Origin: Fomitopsis serialis | Taxonomy: Eukaryota; Basidiomycota; Agaricomycetes; Polyporales; Fomitopsidaceae | DNA: 64,000 nt | Direction of reading: 5' to 3' | Assembly: GCF_022376445.1 (NCBI RefSeq) | Contig: NW_025955130.1 | Location: forward strand, 20,290 to 84,289 | Shown: positions 21,131 through 32,740 of the stretch, one piece after another | Layout of the letters: the number at the start of each line of letters is the position of its first letter | How positions within the stretch are numbered: the first letter of the stretch is position 1 | Notes under the pieces: model-generated | What the model saw: the letters and a program-made list of their open reading frames with translations, nothing else | Told to the model about the DNA's origin: nothing | Databases searched by the model: none | Made by a program: the position numbers and the translations under genes

Positions 21131-22244
21131 ATGTCGGAGTCGGCGCGAAAAAGACCTCGTGTCGCACTGGATGGCGACGCGGAGAGGAAGGCACTGCAGA
21201 ACCACCCCGCGCTCTATTACGACGACGGCAATCTGATCCTCAGCTGTGGAAGCACATTGTTCCGCGTGCATCGCTCTATCCTCTCAAGCACTCCCCCGTG
21301 TTCCGCAACTGTTCGAGCGTGGTGAGGACACAAAAACCGAGACGCTGCGAGGTGTCTGCATGTTGCTTTGGAGGACACGAAGGAGGAAATAGAGGCGCTG
21401 CTGAACGTCATATACGATGGCTTGTGAGCTCTTTCGCGTTTACTGTTGTGTTCACGGGCAGAAACAACGCCACAGCCGCATCGATTCCCGGAGTTGACGG
21501 TGGTCACCTTCCCTACGCTCGCGAACATCTTTCGCATGGCTACCAAGTATCGCATCGACCGTGCGCGGTCAGACATATTGAACCGATTGAAGGAGGAGTG
21601 GCCCTTTGATCTGAAAAAGCACGACGCGAAGCGCGACGCCCGACGCAGGCGGTTCTCCGGGTTCAGCAGCAACGTCAACAAGCACCCAATGCCGCGGCCG
21701 ATCCCAACGTCAACGCCGCGTTCCTTGAGCAAGAAGAGCTCACCGTGCCACCCGCCACCGTCATCGCTCTGCTTCGCGATGGGGGTCCACCGACAAAGAG
21801 CTGCTCGCGCCACTCTTCTACGCGCTCAGCTGCAGCACCTGGCAGTTCGGCGGCCCCGCGGTCGGGCACCACATCGCGCCGCTCTCGCATGCGGACATCG
21901 AGCGGTTCATTGTCGGCCTCGAGCAGGTGCGCACGGTGTTCTCCACCATAGCGACAACGCGTCCCATCAGGGATGTTTTGGGTGCGCACGCTGCAACGAA
22001 CTGCGAAGCTGGCGTGGTGGCCTTCTGGCAGTCTACGCTCGCGGTGCTCATGTCCTCGCAAAATGCCATCACGGCGCGGCGCCCTATCGAGGCATTGAAG
22101 GACGTGTTGACTTTGGTTAGGAGTCCGGGCCACCTGGCGAAGTTCGGTGTTTGTGCGCCGTGCGCCGGATTGATAGCTGCGCATATCGAGCGAGAGCGAA
22201 ACGCACTTTGGGACAAGCTTCCTACACTTTTCGGGCTCGCGTAG
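21131..22244 (+). CDS. BTB/POZ-domain protein, multiply frame-broken in this sequence
   Basis: BTB domains mediate dimerisation and often recruit cullin-3. The start MSESARKRPRVALDGDAERK leads to DDGNLILSCGSTLFRVHRSI. The family continuation (KHSPVFRN, LFERGEDTKTETLRGVC, HVALEDTKEEIEALLNVIYD) is spread over three frames. The rest reads FPELTVVTFPTLANIFRMAT, KYRIDRARSDILNRLKEEWP, then ELTVPPATVIALLRDGG and DKELLAPLFYALSCSTWQFG, and ends normally at 22244. Breaks at about 21286 (AA for AAA), 21309 (C for CC), 21359 (C for CC), about 21647 and 21781-21785 (five G for six) are each solved by one added base. One intron starts at 21424. The gene is probably intact in the organism. Confidence 0.75.
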
Positions 22245-22800
22245 GCGTATCGGCGTCCTGTCCTGCATCCGTTGTGGATATGACGCCTGAAGGACATCGT
22301 CACTCTCCGCCGCCCGTGTCTTCCGGATTGCTCTTCGCCTGGTTGGTGTCTGCTTCAGGAATTCAATGACCAGTGCCTCTACTCGGATAGAACAGACTAG
22401 TGCAACCACATTGTACATACACAATGGCCGTGCGTTGCTGTACTCACCTTTCCCCGTCTACTACTCATTTATCTGGGCCAACGTATCTCATACACCTCTT
22501 ATATATACTGTGTATATCCACGTCATGTCATTGCATATCGTCGCATACTGTACGCACCTACTGATTGCTACTGCATACATATGGAACTCGTCTATGGTCG
22601 CATATGCATATGCGAACCTCCCGTCGAAACTCACGTACGACCAGAGATAAGTGCGCCGGGCGCGACGAGTCTGGTCACCAACTCCTTGTACAATACAAGA
22701 TAGATGGTACGTTGTTCCGTAAAGACTTCTGGTTTTCGAGCACACTGCCTTATCATTTAGATGCATGCGACATCCAGTAACGAAAGCACGCGTATGCTAG
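22245..22800. other. Intergenic, convergent
   Basis: AT-rich after 22370, with ATATATACTGTGTATATCC near 22500. 3' flanks of neighbouring genes. No gene seen. Confidence 0.55.
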
Positions 22801-23449
22801 CATGGCACAGATCGCGGTGCAGGCTATGAGCAGTCTGGTGCCGAATGCGGATGTCTCGTGTTCAACCTGGGCGCAGCCGCATTTATACCTGGTTAGAGAG
22901 CGTCAAGTCTGGAGACTCACCACGGACGCAAAGGGGGAAAGGATGGGTATCGTGAAGTGCGTGGGTACAGACCACCCTGTGGACGCCGAGTGGCGCACGA
23001 GAGAATACGAATGTATGATTGCGGCCACAGTTGCGACGAGGCAACATAGAGGAATATCTACGCACGAGGTCAAGCCGTACATTAGCGACACTGAAAGAGA
23101 GCTCACCACAAGTGTCTCCAACTTCACATGGCGCGCCTCGTATTGCCGCTGCAACAGAGCGAGTCGCGCTACCGGCGAAGTGTAGTTCGTCAAGGACTCT
23201 AAGCACGCTCCACGAGACGACGTGCTCACCGCGCGTTTCTCCTCCTCCGTGGTGCTCAACGCCAACAATTCGCCTTGGTGCGCGACGCGCGCGGAGAGCA
23301 GGGCCTCCGCGGTCAAGCGCGGGCAGCCCAGTACTGTTCCGCGGTGGTGGTAGGCTTGACACTGGGCGGGTAACTCACGCTTGCCCTCCCTGCAGCCGTA
23401 GTTGTATAGAGGAACCTGTGGTGGGTACCACGGCTCGCGCGTACATCAT
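22800..23449 (-). CDS. Small conserved-looking hypothetical protein
   Basis: Not recognised by function. A start at 23449 gives MMYARAVVPTTGSSIQLRLQ, followed by introns with good borders: about 23330-23376 (GTGAGTTACC...GGAACAG), about 23180-23240 (GTGAGCACG...CCGGTAG) and about 23070-23120 (GTGAGCTCTC...GCGTAG, length divisible by three). The exons read YWAARA, LTAEALLSARVAHQGELLAL, STTEEEKRA and ARLALLQRQYEARHVKLETL. This is a helical, charged pattern seen in small basidiomycete hypothetical proteins. Two one-base frame problems sit in the second exon and at its junction. The C-terminal exon and stop are not resolved. Confidence 0.42.
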
Positions 23450-23896
23450 AGTTCGGCTCTGAGAGGTGGGTGAAGAAGACGGTAGACTGTCCTGTCCTCC
23501 TGCCACAGCGATGCCTCGTCCACTGGCATGATCAGGCTTCTTCAACTTGTTCATATGATTGTTCTCGTGATCTTCCCAGATTTTCAAGCTAGTAGGAGAG
23601 CGAGATAGAAACGGCTGAGATTGTGCGTAGTTCTAATCACCGCGAAGTATACGGGTCGCGGACAAGCACATGTGAGGAGGAGGAGGACAACGTCCGCTTG
23701 AAGCTGCACTGCAGTCCGTTTCGTCCCACACGTGATCCTGCTCAGGCTGCTCCATCGCCCAGTGATTCCGCTTGCCTTTCGCCACGACTTGTTCCAATAC
23801 CCTCTGCATCTACTTGCCTTCGCTGCGAGGTCCGGAGAGGATACCGAGAAGGGTAGGTAAGTAAGACATCGCTTGTTAGTCTTCTTAAGCTTGATC
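23450..23896. other. Divergent promoter region
   Basis: Between the small hypothetical gene and the SPIN90-like gene. A 5' exon of the latter could lie here, but none is clear. Confidence 0.4.
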
Positions 23897-26215
23897 ATGC
23901 GCAGGTACAAATCCGTACAGTCTGATATGCCTGTTCCGCCGGCGGATGTCTTCGGGGTTGTATACATCATCGAAAATGCTCAGCAGTTTTGGTCTGGTGC
24001 GTCTTACACGTTTGTTTGCCACCGTTTACATCTCTGACAAAAGTGGGCCACAGAGCTGGAAGACATGCTCAATGTTTCCGACGGCCTGACCCTCGAACGA
24101 CTAGATGCCACCCTGCGACGTTTCGTCTCGTTCTGCGCGGCATATCACGGTGAACGCAACTGTTATGGAGCGTAGACATATGTGACTGAGCCGACCACCC
24201 ACACAGAACAGTACCTGCAAAGTCCATTGCAGATGGAGCACGCATGCGACCTCCTCATCGCCTCGGAGCTGTTCCAATTCCATTCCCAGCGCATGACCAG
24301 GATCTTGTGTGACGATACCCAGAAGGTGTGAACGTCCTGGTGCCCCCTGTGCTCCGCTGACCGTCGGCCACTCCGTAGGCCACAGACCCTCATCAGCAGC
24401 TCATCCTCTACGGCGTCCTGCTGGCCTACGGGAGACGGAAAGCGAGTTTCCTGCGCGATCAGAAGCGTTGGCAACCACTGCTTCCCTTGCTCATGGACAA
24501 TGTCCTAGTGGATGTTGATCCGGACGTGGAGGATACGTTCTCAGGCACGACTTCCGGTGGGAGTGGGTATCAGCGGGCGGTCGCAGTACCGATCGAAGCC
24601 AAGCTGCGGACACAATCTGTGCGCATTCTTTATGAAGTCTGTAGAGTGCAGAAGATGACGATCCAAGAACTAGGTGAGGGCGGTGCGAGTCGTCTGTCAC
24701 ACTTGACGCTCATATAGCCCCAGACAGCTTCAGTGACTCCTTCATTGACTATCTGTTCGATCTCATCGAGCAGACACGGCATATGCAAGATGAGACCTTC
24801 AATTATTCTGTGATAAAATTACTCGTGGGTGTCCATTCCACGATCTATTGTAATCATCCGCTGACTGTACGTAGGTCGCTCTTAATGAGCAATTCATGGT
24901 GGCCGCGCTGCATTCTCAAGAAGAGAATGGTGGTGGCAAGCAAAACCACGGAGATCGTCACAAGACGGAGAACGACAACCGCGTCTTGCAGGTGCTTATG
25001 ACACGGCGAGGGTCGAGCATGACGTTCGGCGAAAACATGATATTCATGCTCAATCGTGCCAGTAAGTTACCTCTCTGTGCTTGACTGCTCCAGTGCCCAC
25101 CTTCTTCCAGGTCGCAGCCCCGAAGATCTCTGTATGCAATTGCTGGTCTTGAAGCTGCTCTACCTTTTGTTCAGAACAGAAGGCATGTCTGAGTACTTCT
25201 ACACGAATGATCTTTGTGTCTTGGTCGATGTATTCTTGCGAGAAATCGGTAACATCGACGAAGATAATGAGTCGGTGCGTACCATAACACACTCTAGTTT
25301 GTCTCCGTGTCTGACGTTCTATTGCCGCAGCTTCGACATACATACCTTCGAGTCTTGCATCCGCTCCTGACAAAGACACAACTCCGTTCAATGCCCTACA
25401 AACGCGGACAGATCGTACACACACTGGAGTCGCTCATCGAGAACGAGTCCATCCGGGACATCGACCCTACGACGAAGCGGCTCGTCCTGCGCTGCCTTGC
25501 GGGCGACTGGTGCGTCCAGTTCCGCAAGAAGACCAGCGACACGCCCAGGCGCGTCGACAGCCCCGCGCTCTCCTCTACCTCTGCCATCTCAGTGCCACAG
25601 AGCATCAACTCGCCCACCACGCGGCCGGACCGCTCGAACTCCTTCCGCGGCAAGAACGCGAAGGCGAGCCGCAGCGCGGAGAACCTGCTTGACATGGGCA
25701 GCATGTCCCGGCGGCCGTCCGACCAACGGACGCCGCGCGGAGGGTATTTCGAGGGCCTGCGCCAGCCGAGCGCGGACAGCACGATGAGCCTCCCACGGAT
25801 CGTGACCGCATCGACCTCCACGGCGGCCTCATCCGTGCCGAAGCCCCGCCATCGCGCAGGCTCGATGGACACGGAGGCGACGACCGCGGCGTTCTCGACG
25901 CTCACAACGCGCGAGCGGAGCGATTACAACTCGCCGACGTCCGCGCCGGCCGCGCAGGCGTCGATGGTAATGGAGCCTGCGTCGCCTCTGGCCATAGTGG
26001 AGCCGCCGGACTCGCCTGTATCAGTGCTCTCCTCTTCGTCGTCGTCGACGATGAACTCCAAGCCGCACAGGAGGGCAGCACCTCCACCGCCCGCCAAGCG
26101 GAGGAAGCCACCAGCGGTGCCAGCTGGGCGGGCACCGGCAGGCCATGCGTTCAGCGCAATAGGTGCTTCGTCTTCGCAGCCCAGCTTGACTTCGCTCTTG
26201 CCTCGAAGACAGTGA
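23897..26215 (+). CDS. SPIN90/Ldb17/Dip1-family Arp2/3 regulator
   Basis: Members (mammalian SPIN90/WISH, fission yeast Dip1, budding yeast Ldb17) activate Arp2/3 to seed linear actin filaments at endocytic patches. The start is at 23897 or the in-frame ATG at 23927 (MPVPPADVFGVVYIIENAQQ). Introns give ELEDMLNVSDGLTLERLDAT, EQYLQSPLQMEHACDLLIAS, ATDPHQQLILYGVLLAYGRR, KRWQPLLPLLMDNVLVDVDP and APDSFSDSFIDYLFDLIEQT. The conserved leucine-rich domain follows: NYSVIKLLVALNEQFMVAAL, SMTFGENMIFMLNRA, MQLLVLKLLYLLFRTEGMSE, YFYTNDLCVLVDVFLREIGN and LRHTYLRVLHPLLTKTQLRS. The last about 230 residues are Ser/Pro-rich and probably disordered, with RRAAPPPPAKRRKPPAVPAG as a likely SH3-binding proline motif. 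No frame breaks were needed. Confidence 0.88.
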
Positions 26216-26818
26216 CTACATATGCTGAATCCGGGCTATCGTACGCATGCACTTCTGGCGCTCTTACTATTTGGTGTACATCACAATTGGTTCTCGTCGT
26301 CGGACTCGTCGCATTGTCCGGATGTTGTCTCGCATCGCATTCATGTTGTCCCCGCGAACATACTTATCTTCATCGCTCATAATTGGATATCCCCGCGCGT
26401 TTGCGCAAGACGGGCACTGCGTCAAGCTATGAACCGCGCTGCGTGGCAGGACCGACGGTCGCTCTAACTTCCTCCTCCTGAGCTTCGTGGTGGTGCCAGG
26501 TGAAGGTAGCGGTAAGGGCTCGCCCATCGGCAAGCATGTTGGTGGCGAATTCAGTGAGAAACACCATGTATACGTATAAGTGTTCATGACATTTAGTAGT
26601 AGGTACGCGGGTACGCAGGTCATTGGTGGCAGGAGCGTGCCACGGGCGGGCATAAAAAAGTCCATCTCCGTACTACAAAGAAACAAAGGCCTAGGCGGCA
26701 CCGACGAGTCCGTCACATACAGGTGGGCGAGAAAACAGTACAAGTGCGATAGTCTATGATATGTGAGATGGTAGTGGTAGTAGGGCCGAATCACAAGAGC
26801 ACAACCGTCCGCTTCCGC
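26216..26818. other. Convergent intergenic region
   Basis: 3' flanks of the SPIN90-like gene and FKS1. Short random frames only. Confidence 0.6.
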
Positions 26819-29800
26819 TCAGACCTTCCGACAGATGGTGCAGTTTACGTGCAGTTCTTGACGGAAGACGAGGGCTGTGGGTAGCAAAGATGAGTCACAT
26901 GCCGCAAACGACGTAGACAATCAATGACTCACGGATAGCGATGAGAGCTGCAATACTGAGCATGGCGAGCACATAGATGACACCGTACTTGATTACGATC
27001 CACCGACGCTGGCGCTTCTGCTTGATGGAGTACAGAGGGGCGCGAATCTGCTTCGACGGACGAAGCCAGACTGTGGAGCTGATCAGTCTTATACTTGTCA
27101 AGGAGACATCTGTAGGTACTTACACAGCATCGTTGAGTGAGCACGATCGATGTACGGCAGCAGAACGGGTGGTGTCAAGATCAGAAGCAGGAAGTGGCCA
27201 GTAAGGAAGTCAGAGCTCCAAAGTGACAACTCGATGATCTTCACAATGAACTCGCGAGCCGGTTGTGACATCGCATGTGCACCGAGACCCCGACCGTACC
27301 ACTTGCCAGTCCACCATGCACGGTTTGTCTCGTCATGCTTGAACTCACGGGAGAGGAACACCGAGATGAGGACCTTGTGGATCGCGCGTTGAATGTAGAT
27401 GACGGCGATGAGTCCTAGCACAGCATGGGCGACGTCCCAGGACTCGAGGAACCACTGTGACACTGTATCAGCAGCGGTTTGGAAAGCTATGATAGTCAAC
27501 GTACCAGGAACTCGAAGAAGCCAATCATGCCCACGACACCCAGTGAGTGCGCGAGGAAGGCCATGAACGAACCAAACTTCGGGAAGGGCGTGTCAAGCAA
27601 TGGTCCGAGGAACAGTGAGAACATGAAGAGGACCAAAAGAATCGCCGCGTTCCAGACGATGGGGCCAAGAGAAACGATGGCAATCCGCACGAGTGGGCTC
27701 GGCGGCTGGAGACCGTCGACCTTGAATGACTTGACGAACAAGTACGCGACCGTCATGAGGATGGCCATAGCGATGGGGAAGAGGACTTCCGAGAACATGA
27801 TGGCGCGCCAACCTGCTCGAGGAAGATCGCCGGACAGCTTCTCAGACGGATGTCCGAGTTTCTTCTTCTTGTAACCAGTGATCATCGTCCGTGAGAGACG
27901 ACAGTAGCCGATCCATGAGTTTTGGTGGACTCGAGAATTTCCCCGGTTCATCCAACGCAAGAACTCCCTGGCGGTATGTAAGTACGAGAAGCAACGTAAC
28001 GCAGCATGAAAGTACTCACCTGTAGTCAACGATGAAGTCCGCCGCGGAGAACTGGTGCGGGTTGAAAAGGAATGGCGAGATGCAGAGTGCAAGGACGGTG
28101 ACCCAGAAGTAGACGACCCATCCAGTCCACAGCGTGATTGTGACGTAGAGTAGCATCACCAACTGCCTCATACCAAGGTAGATACTAGGGCCAGCGAAAC
28201 GCGAGTATAGGATACTGAATGAGATTCTTGTCGTCGCGAACCCACGTCCCGTCGCGATATAGCGAGCTCCACCAAATGTCAGGTTGCTCGCAATCGAATG
28301 TGAGTAGATCCGGGTTGAGAAGACTTCAAACGCGGGCGACAGGGACGCGAAGTGCTTGCTCAGACGTATGACGGCCTTCCAGGTACCACGCTCAACAAGT
28401 TCTGCAAACGGCATTGAGCACCAACAAAAAATCAAAATGCGTTAAGATAATCATACCTTGTAAAAATAGAGGCAAGTACGCGATCAGGAACACCAAGAAG
28501 ATACTGATGATACACCTGTTGATCCACTGGAACACCGGGCTGAGGTTGTAGCAGCCTGCCACGCCGATGAACGCGCCGGATGACGTGTATTCGCAAAGCG
28601 TCAGTTGACCCTTGAGCGTTCCGAGGTAGACCACTACGAACAGAGTCAGCCATGTGCTACGGTGGAGAAAAAGGTTCTGCTTACTCGTCGTGATGAAGAT
28701 CTGCACGGACAAGATGACCAACATGTTGTGGATGTGGAAACCGGGGTGACCGTAGTAGAACGTCAGGAAACGGTCAATGGGCAGCTGCGTTCCGAGGTAG
28801 TAGTACTCTCGGCTGAGCATCTGCTCGCCCATACCCGTACCGATCTTCGTCTGGAAATTGAGGATGGTGCCGAAACCGAGGTCACGTCCTTTACCACACT
28901 GGTAGTACTCGGTGTGCTTGATACGACCACCGCGACCGAATGCGTTCATGCCGGCGTAGATATCCTCGTTCAGGTGCAGACCCTTCTGAGCCTTCGAGAC
29001 ACCACCGCGCGTCGTCATGTAGAGCGCATTGAGGAATCAGGGTGACCGTAGTGCAGTTTCCCGCCGATGTAGGCCAGGGATCGCGCCGTGAGGGTACCGA
29101 AAGTCTGTTCCTTGCCAGCGGCCAAGTCGCCGAGGATACCGATGTTCTCCGAGAAGATGTACTCTCGCGCGCCGACAATCGCGACGGGGTTGCGGACGAA
29201 GTCCTTCTGGCCCCATTGCGCGTACGGGCTCTGGCTCGACACAGAGTACTCCTCGAATTCACCGAGGACGTTACGGATCTTGAGACATTCCTCGAGGTAG
29301 TTATCCTGGTTCGCATCGATGAGCTGGATGTACTCGCCACGGTAGAAGATAATCGCATGGTTCTGGTTGTCGGACTTGCCGTCACCGAGAATGGGGTTAC
29401 CGGGGAGTTCGATGCGGAACTTCGGACGACGACGGCCAGTCTCGGGGATGAACTCGGAGTGCCCGTCGATGAGCGCGGAGAACAGGCGGACCTCGCCGCC
29501 CTCTTTGCGCGACGCCTCTTCCTCGAGGTAAGCGATCTGCAGGTCGGGGTATGCACGAAGGAGGAACTCGGCGTTCTCCTGCTCCTCCCGGTTGAACTTC
29601 GAGTACCGCTGCATTGAGACGACAAACTTGAACTTGCGACGCGCCATACGCTCCAACTCGCGCTCGAGCTTGTCCGTGTTTCCGCCGAAGAGCTGAACGA
29701 CCTCCGGGTTCTCGACGCGGTAGAGGAGCTTGATGGCCTTCGCGTAGTTCATCATGCCGGAGACGGTACGGTAGAGCGTCTGTGCACGGAGTGACGCCCA

Positions 29801-32740
29801 GATACGCGTCCGCAGAGTGAACTCCGGAGCCGCGCTCTTGAACCCGATGCAGTAGAACGGCAGATCGTCAGCCTTGGATTGGCCCTTCTCGTCGGTGCCG
29901 AACGGGCTCGTGCCGTTATAGATTGCCGACTCCTCAGCGAGAATCTTGGTATCCTTCACGAAGTTGTCCCACTCGACCGGGTGCAGCTGCTTGAGGTACT
30001 CGAGGAGCGTGACCCGAGTGTTTTGGTCCTCTTCCCTGATGATCTCACGCAACGAGAGAAGGATCTAGAGAATCATGAGCACGGCCGATCCCGCCATAGA
30101 AAGCACACTAACCTTTTCGCTGTAGTGAGGCGTCAAGACCGTGAACGTCGGCATCGCATCGACAGGGATAGGCTCCGGGACCGCGGTCGTCAGCGACTGC
30201 GCGAAGAACGAAATGCGACGCTCTGCCTCGCTGCCGGGAGTGAAGAACTCGCCCTTCAGGCCTTGTCGCTCTGCGAGATGAAGAAAGGCGGCGCCCGGAG
30301 ACTGCGACGACCGTCGTTGCCGACGTCGACCTGGTGGTAGAGCAGCTTTTGCACGTGGTCGATCGAGAGTAGGTGCTCGCGGTACATTGAAATGATGATT
30401 GCGTTCCAGATCTGCGAGACGAGCACCTACAAACCGGGGTGCGTCAGCCACCAAACTCACGTTGCAAGCAAACGGATTTCACGAACCTTGGGTTTGTACT
30501 TCGTCTCCATGTCCGCCGTAGCAAGTAGCTTGGCGTAAATCCGCTTCGGCAGCCGTGTGAAGATGTCCTTCCACGGCGTCCAAATCGACAACCCGAGCGC
30601 GAACGAGCGCACGATACTGAGGACCGTGTTCCAGATGATCCACCACAAGAAGGTATCCAAGAAGAAGAGAACGAGATCCATCAGGTACATGATCGTGAGC
30701 GTGAACGCCGCCTGGTTCCTGCAGAGCGCATTTCCGAAGTATCTGTCATTGCAGTTCTGGATCTTCATCCCGACCATGACCTGAATCGGAGTTTTGAACG
30801 AGAGCGTGAGGAAGAAATATGACTCCGTGTACTTGAGGCCGAAGATGAGCACCCAGACGAGGATAGACGTGAGCCGGGCGGTGTGGGAGAGGCCCGGATA
30901 ACTCGCTGTGAATGTTTGGCTCGCGAGGTACTTCCGAGACTTGCCCGCCACGCGATCACCAAACATCCGTCCCGAAGGTAAGATGGCGAAGAGGAGCGTC
31001 GCGACGACCGAGATGAAGAATTGGACGATACCGAGGATGAGCGCCAAAGAACCGCCCGGAGAGTTACCCTCCGCAATCGCGACATAGATCGTAGGACCGC
31101 CGGTGAGTGCGAGAGTGATGAGCAGGAAGATGAGACGTCGTGTGAGGTGGGAGGTGTTGTTCCATGTCGTGGGGATGTACGAAAACTCGGCCAGCGTCGC
31201 AGCAATCATTATGGCAGTCGCGACAGCGCCGCCGAGCGCGGTGGCGGACCAGCGCATCGCCGCAGAGTTGGCTCCATTGTAGAGCGTCGGTGAGTTGTAT
31301 GCCGTGTAGAAGAAATACATCGCGATGTGAATGACCCAGATCCGGTTGAAGTTCACTAGCAGGTGTCCAAACGAGCGCTTCTCGTAGTACGTCTTAAAAA
31401 ACGCCCGGTTCCAGTCGATCCGCTCAAACTGCATGAACCGCTGTGCAGGCGGCAAGTCCACCAGACGAGTCTAGTTCAACAAGACGTTAGCGCGCCCACC
31501 CGAGAACAAGACAGGATACTGACCTTATCAACGAGGGCAATCCTCGCGATGCCCTCGGGGTACCAGAACAGTTGGTTCACATCGTCGTATCCAATGATGC
31601 TATCGTGATCCCTTCCCTCCGCACAAACTTCCCATCGACAACCTCGTATCCTTGATCACGATGAAGCGGTACAAGGGCTTTACCACTGTTCGCAGGTATA
31701 GACCCTCCGGCACAGCATCCATCCTGTTCTGCACTCGGGCGACCGGTAGTAATCGTCCGCGCATTGAAGATGAAGCACAAGCACTCGGGGACGAACCGCA
31801 CCTGCGCGCCTTCGCCCCAGCATAGCAGCCAGAGCGCAATCTGACGCACGCGGTCGTACTGGCTCATGTTGTGCATCGCCTGCCGCCATCGCTCCATCGC
31901 GCTCTGCAGCGACTTCTCCGACGCGGTCTTTGGCCTCCGCGCTTCTTCACCGACTTGAGGCGTTGCAGGCCAGGATTTTGAGTCTGACCGACCGCGTCGT
32001 CAAGGTCCAGCTGCGCCGCGAAGTACCACTTGCGGTAGTTCGCGTGACGGCCGCCGATGTAGTCTGCGTGAAGTGTGAGCAGCGCCTGGTTCGGCGACAT
32101 GCGCGACGCGCGGCTGTCGAGTAGCTGCATCATGAAATCAAACTGCAGGCCAGCGTCAGGCAAAACCGCGATGAAACAGCATTCACACACGCACCATATT
32201 CCGCATCGAATCCCGCTGGAAGCCAAACTTCTGCGTAAGATCGAGGAAAATGTCCTCAATCTCCTCCTTGGATAGCGGGATCTGGCGTTCTGAACTCCAT
32301 GATGGGTAGGCTTCCCTCGTGCCCGCGGCGCCGGTAGAATCGAGATACGTTGGCGTCGATGCCTCCGACATCCCCATTCGCGGAGGGCCGAGCGACTCTG
32401 CAGAGGGTGCATACTTTGCACCGTACATCTCCGCCTCCGAATCTGTGTCGGGTTGCGGGCCTTGCGCGGACGCGAAAGTGAGAAATGTCGGTATCGAAGC
32501 GTGGACACACTCACCGTACGGGTCGTATGCGCCATGGTGGTCGTAGTAGCGGTCATCGTCGTTCAGACCGTTCTGGCTGGAGTCCGACATGTACGTGTCC
32601 CGCCTGTTGTAGTTGTCCGAGTCGTTATCGTAATAGCGTCCATCCGCCGCTTGGGCGTTGCTGAAGGGGTCCTGGTCGGATGTGGGAGAGGAGGAGACGT
32701 ACATGCCTTCCTGGCTGCGGGGACCAGGACGGCCAGCCAT
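26819..32740 (-). CDS. FKS1: 1,3-beta-glucan synthase catalytic subunit
   Basis: Large plasma-membrane glycosyltransferase (GT48) that polymerises UDP-glucose into wall beta-1,3-glucan and is activated by Rho1. The start at 32740 gives [20 protein letters not shown], a polar Tyr/Asp-rich N-terminus. The FKS1_dom1 region includes [40 protein letters not shown] and [21 protein letters not shown] first membrane block (about 31320-30640) follows, with [15 protein letters not shown] matching the echinocandin hot-spot 1 region. The central catalytic domain contains [80 protein letters not shown], and [20 protein letters not shown] with [21 protein letters not shown] second membrane block follows, and a last small exon ends NCTICRKV at 26819. 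Full length is about 1,770 residues. One-base breaks at about 31942, 31764, 31731, 31660, 31613, 30261 and 29035 are all homopolymer shortfalls. Confidence 0.95.

Noticed and set aside
22802..23185. Plus-strand open frame of 127 codons
   Set aside because: The minus strand has consensus introns and better composition over the same bases.
25396..25905. Minus-strand open frame of 169 codons
   Set aside because: Shadow of the GC-rich Ser/Pro-rich tail of the SPIN90-like gene.
28605..29617. Plus-strand open frames of 146 and 191 codons
   Set aside because: Antisense to highly conserved FKS1 exons; no independent support.
26819..32740. FKS1 as a pseudogene
   Set aside because: All breaks are single-base homopolymer shortfalls with the surrounding protein fully conserved and no stop substitutions; error is the simpler explanation.
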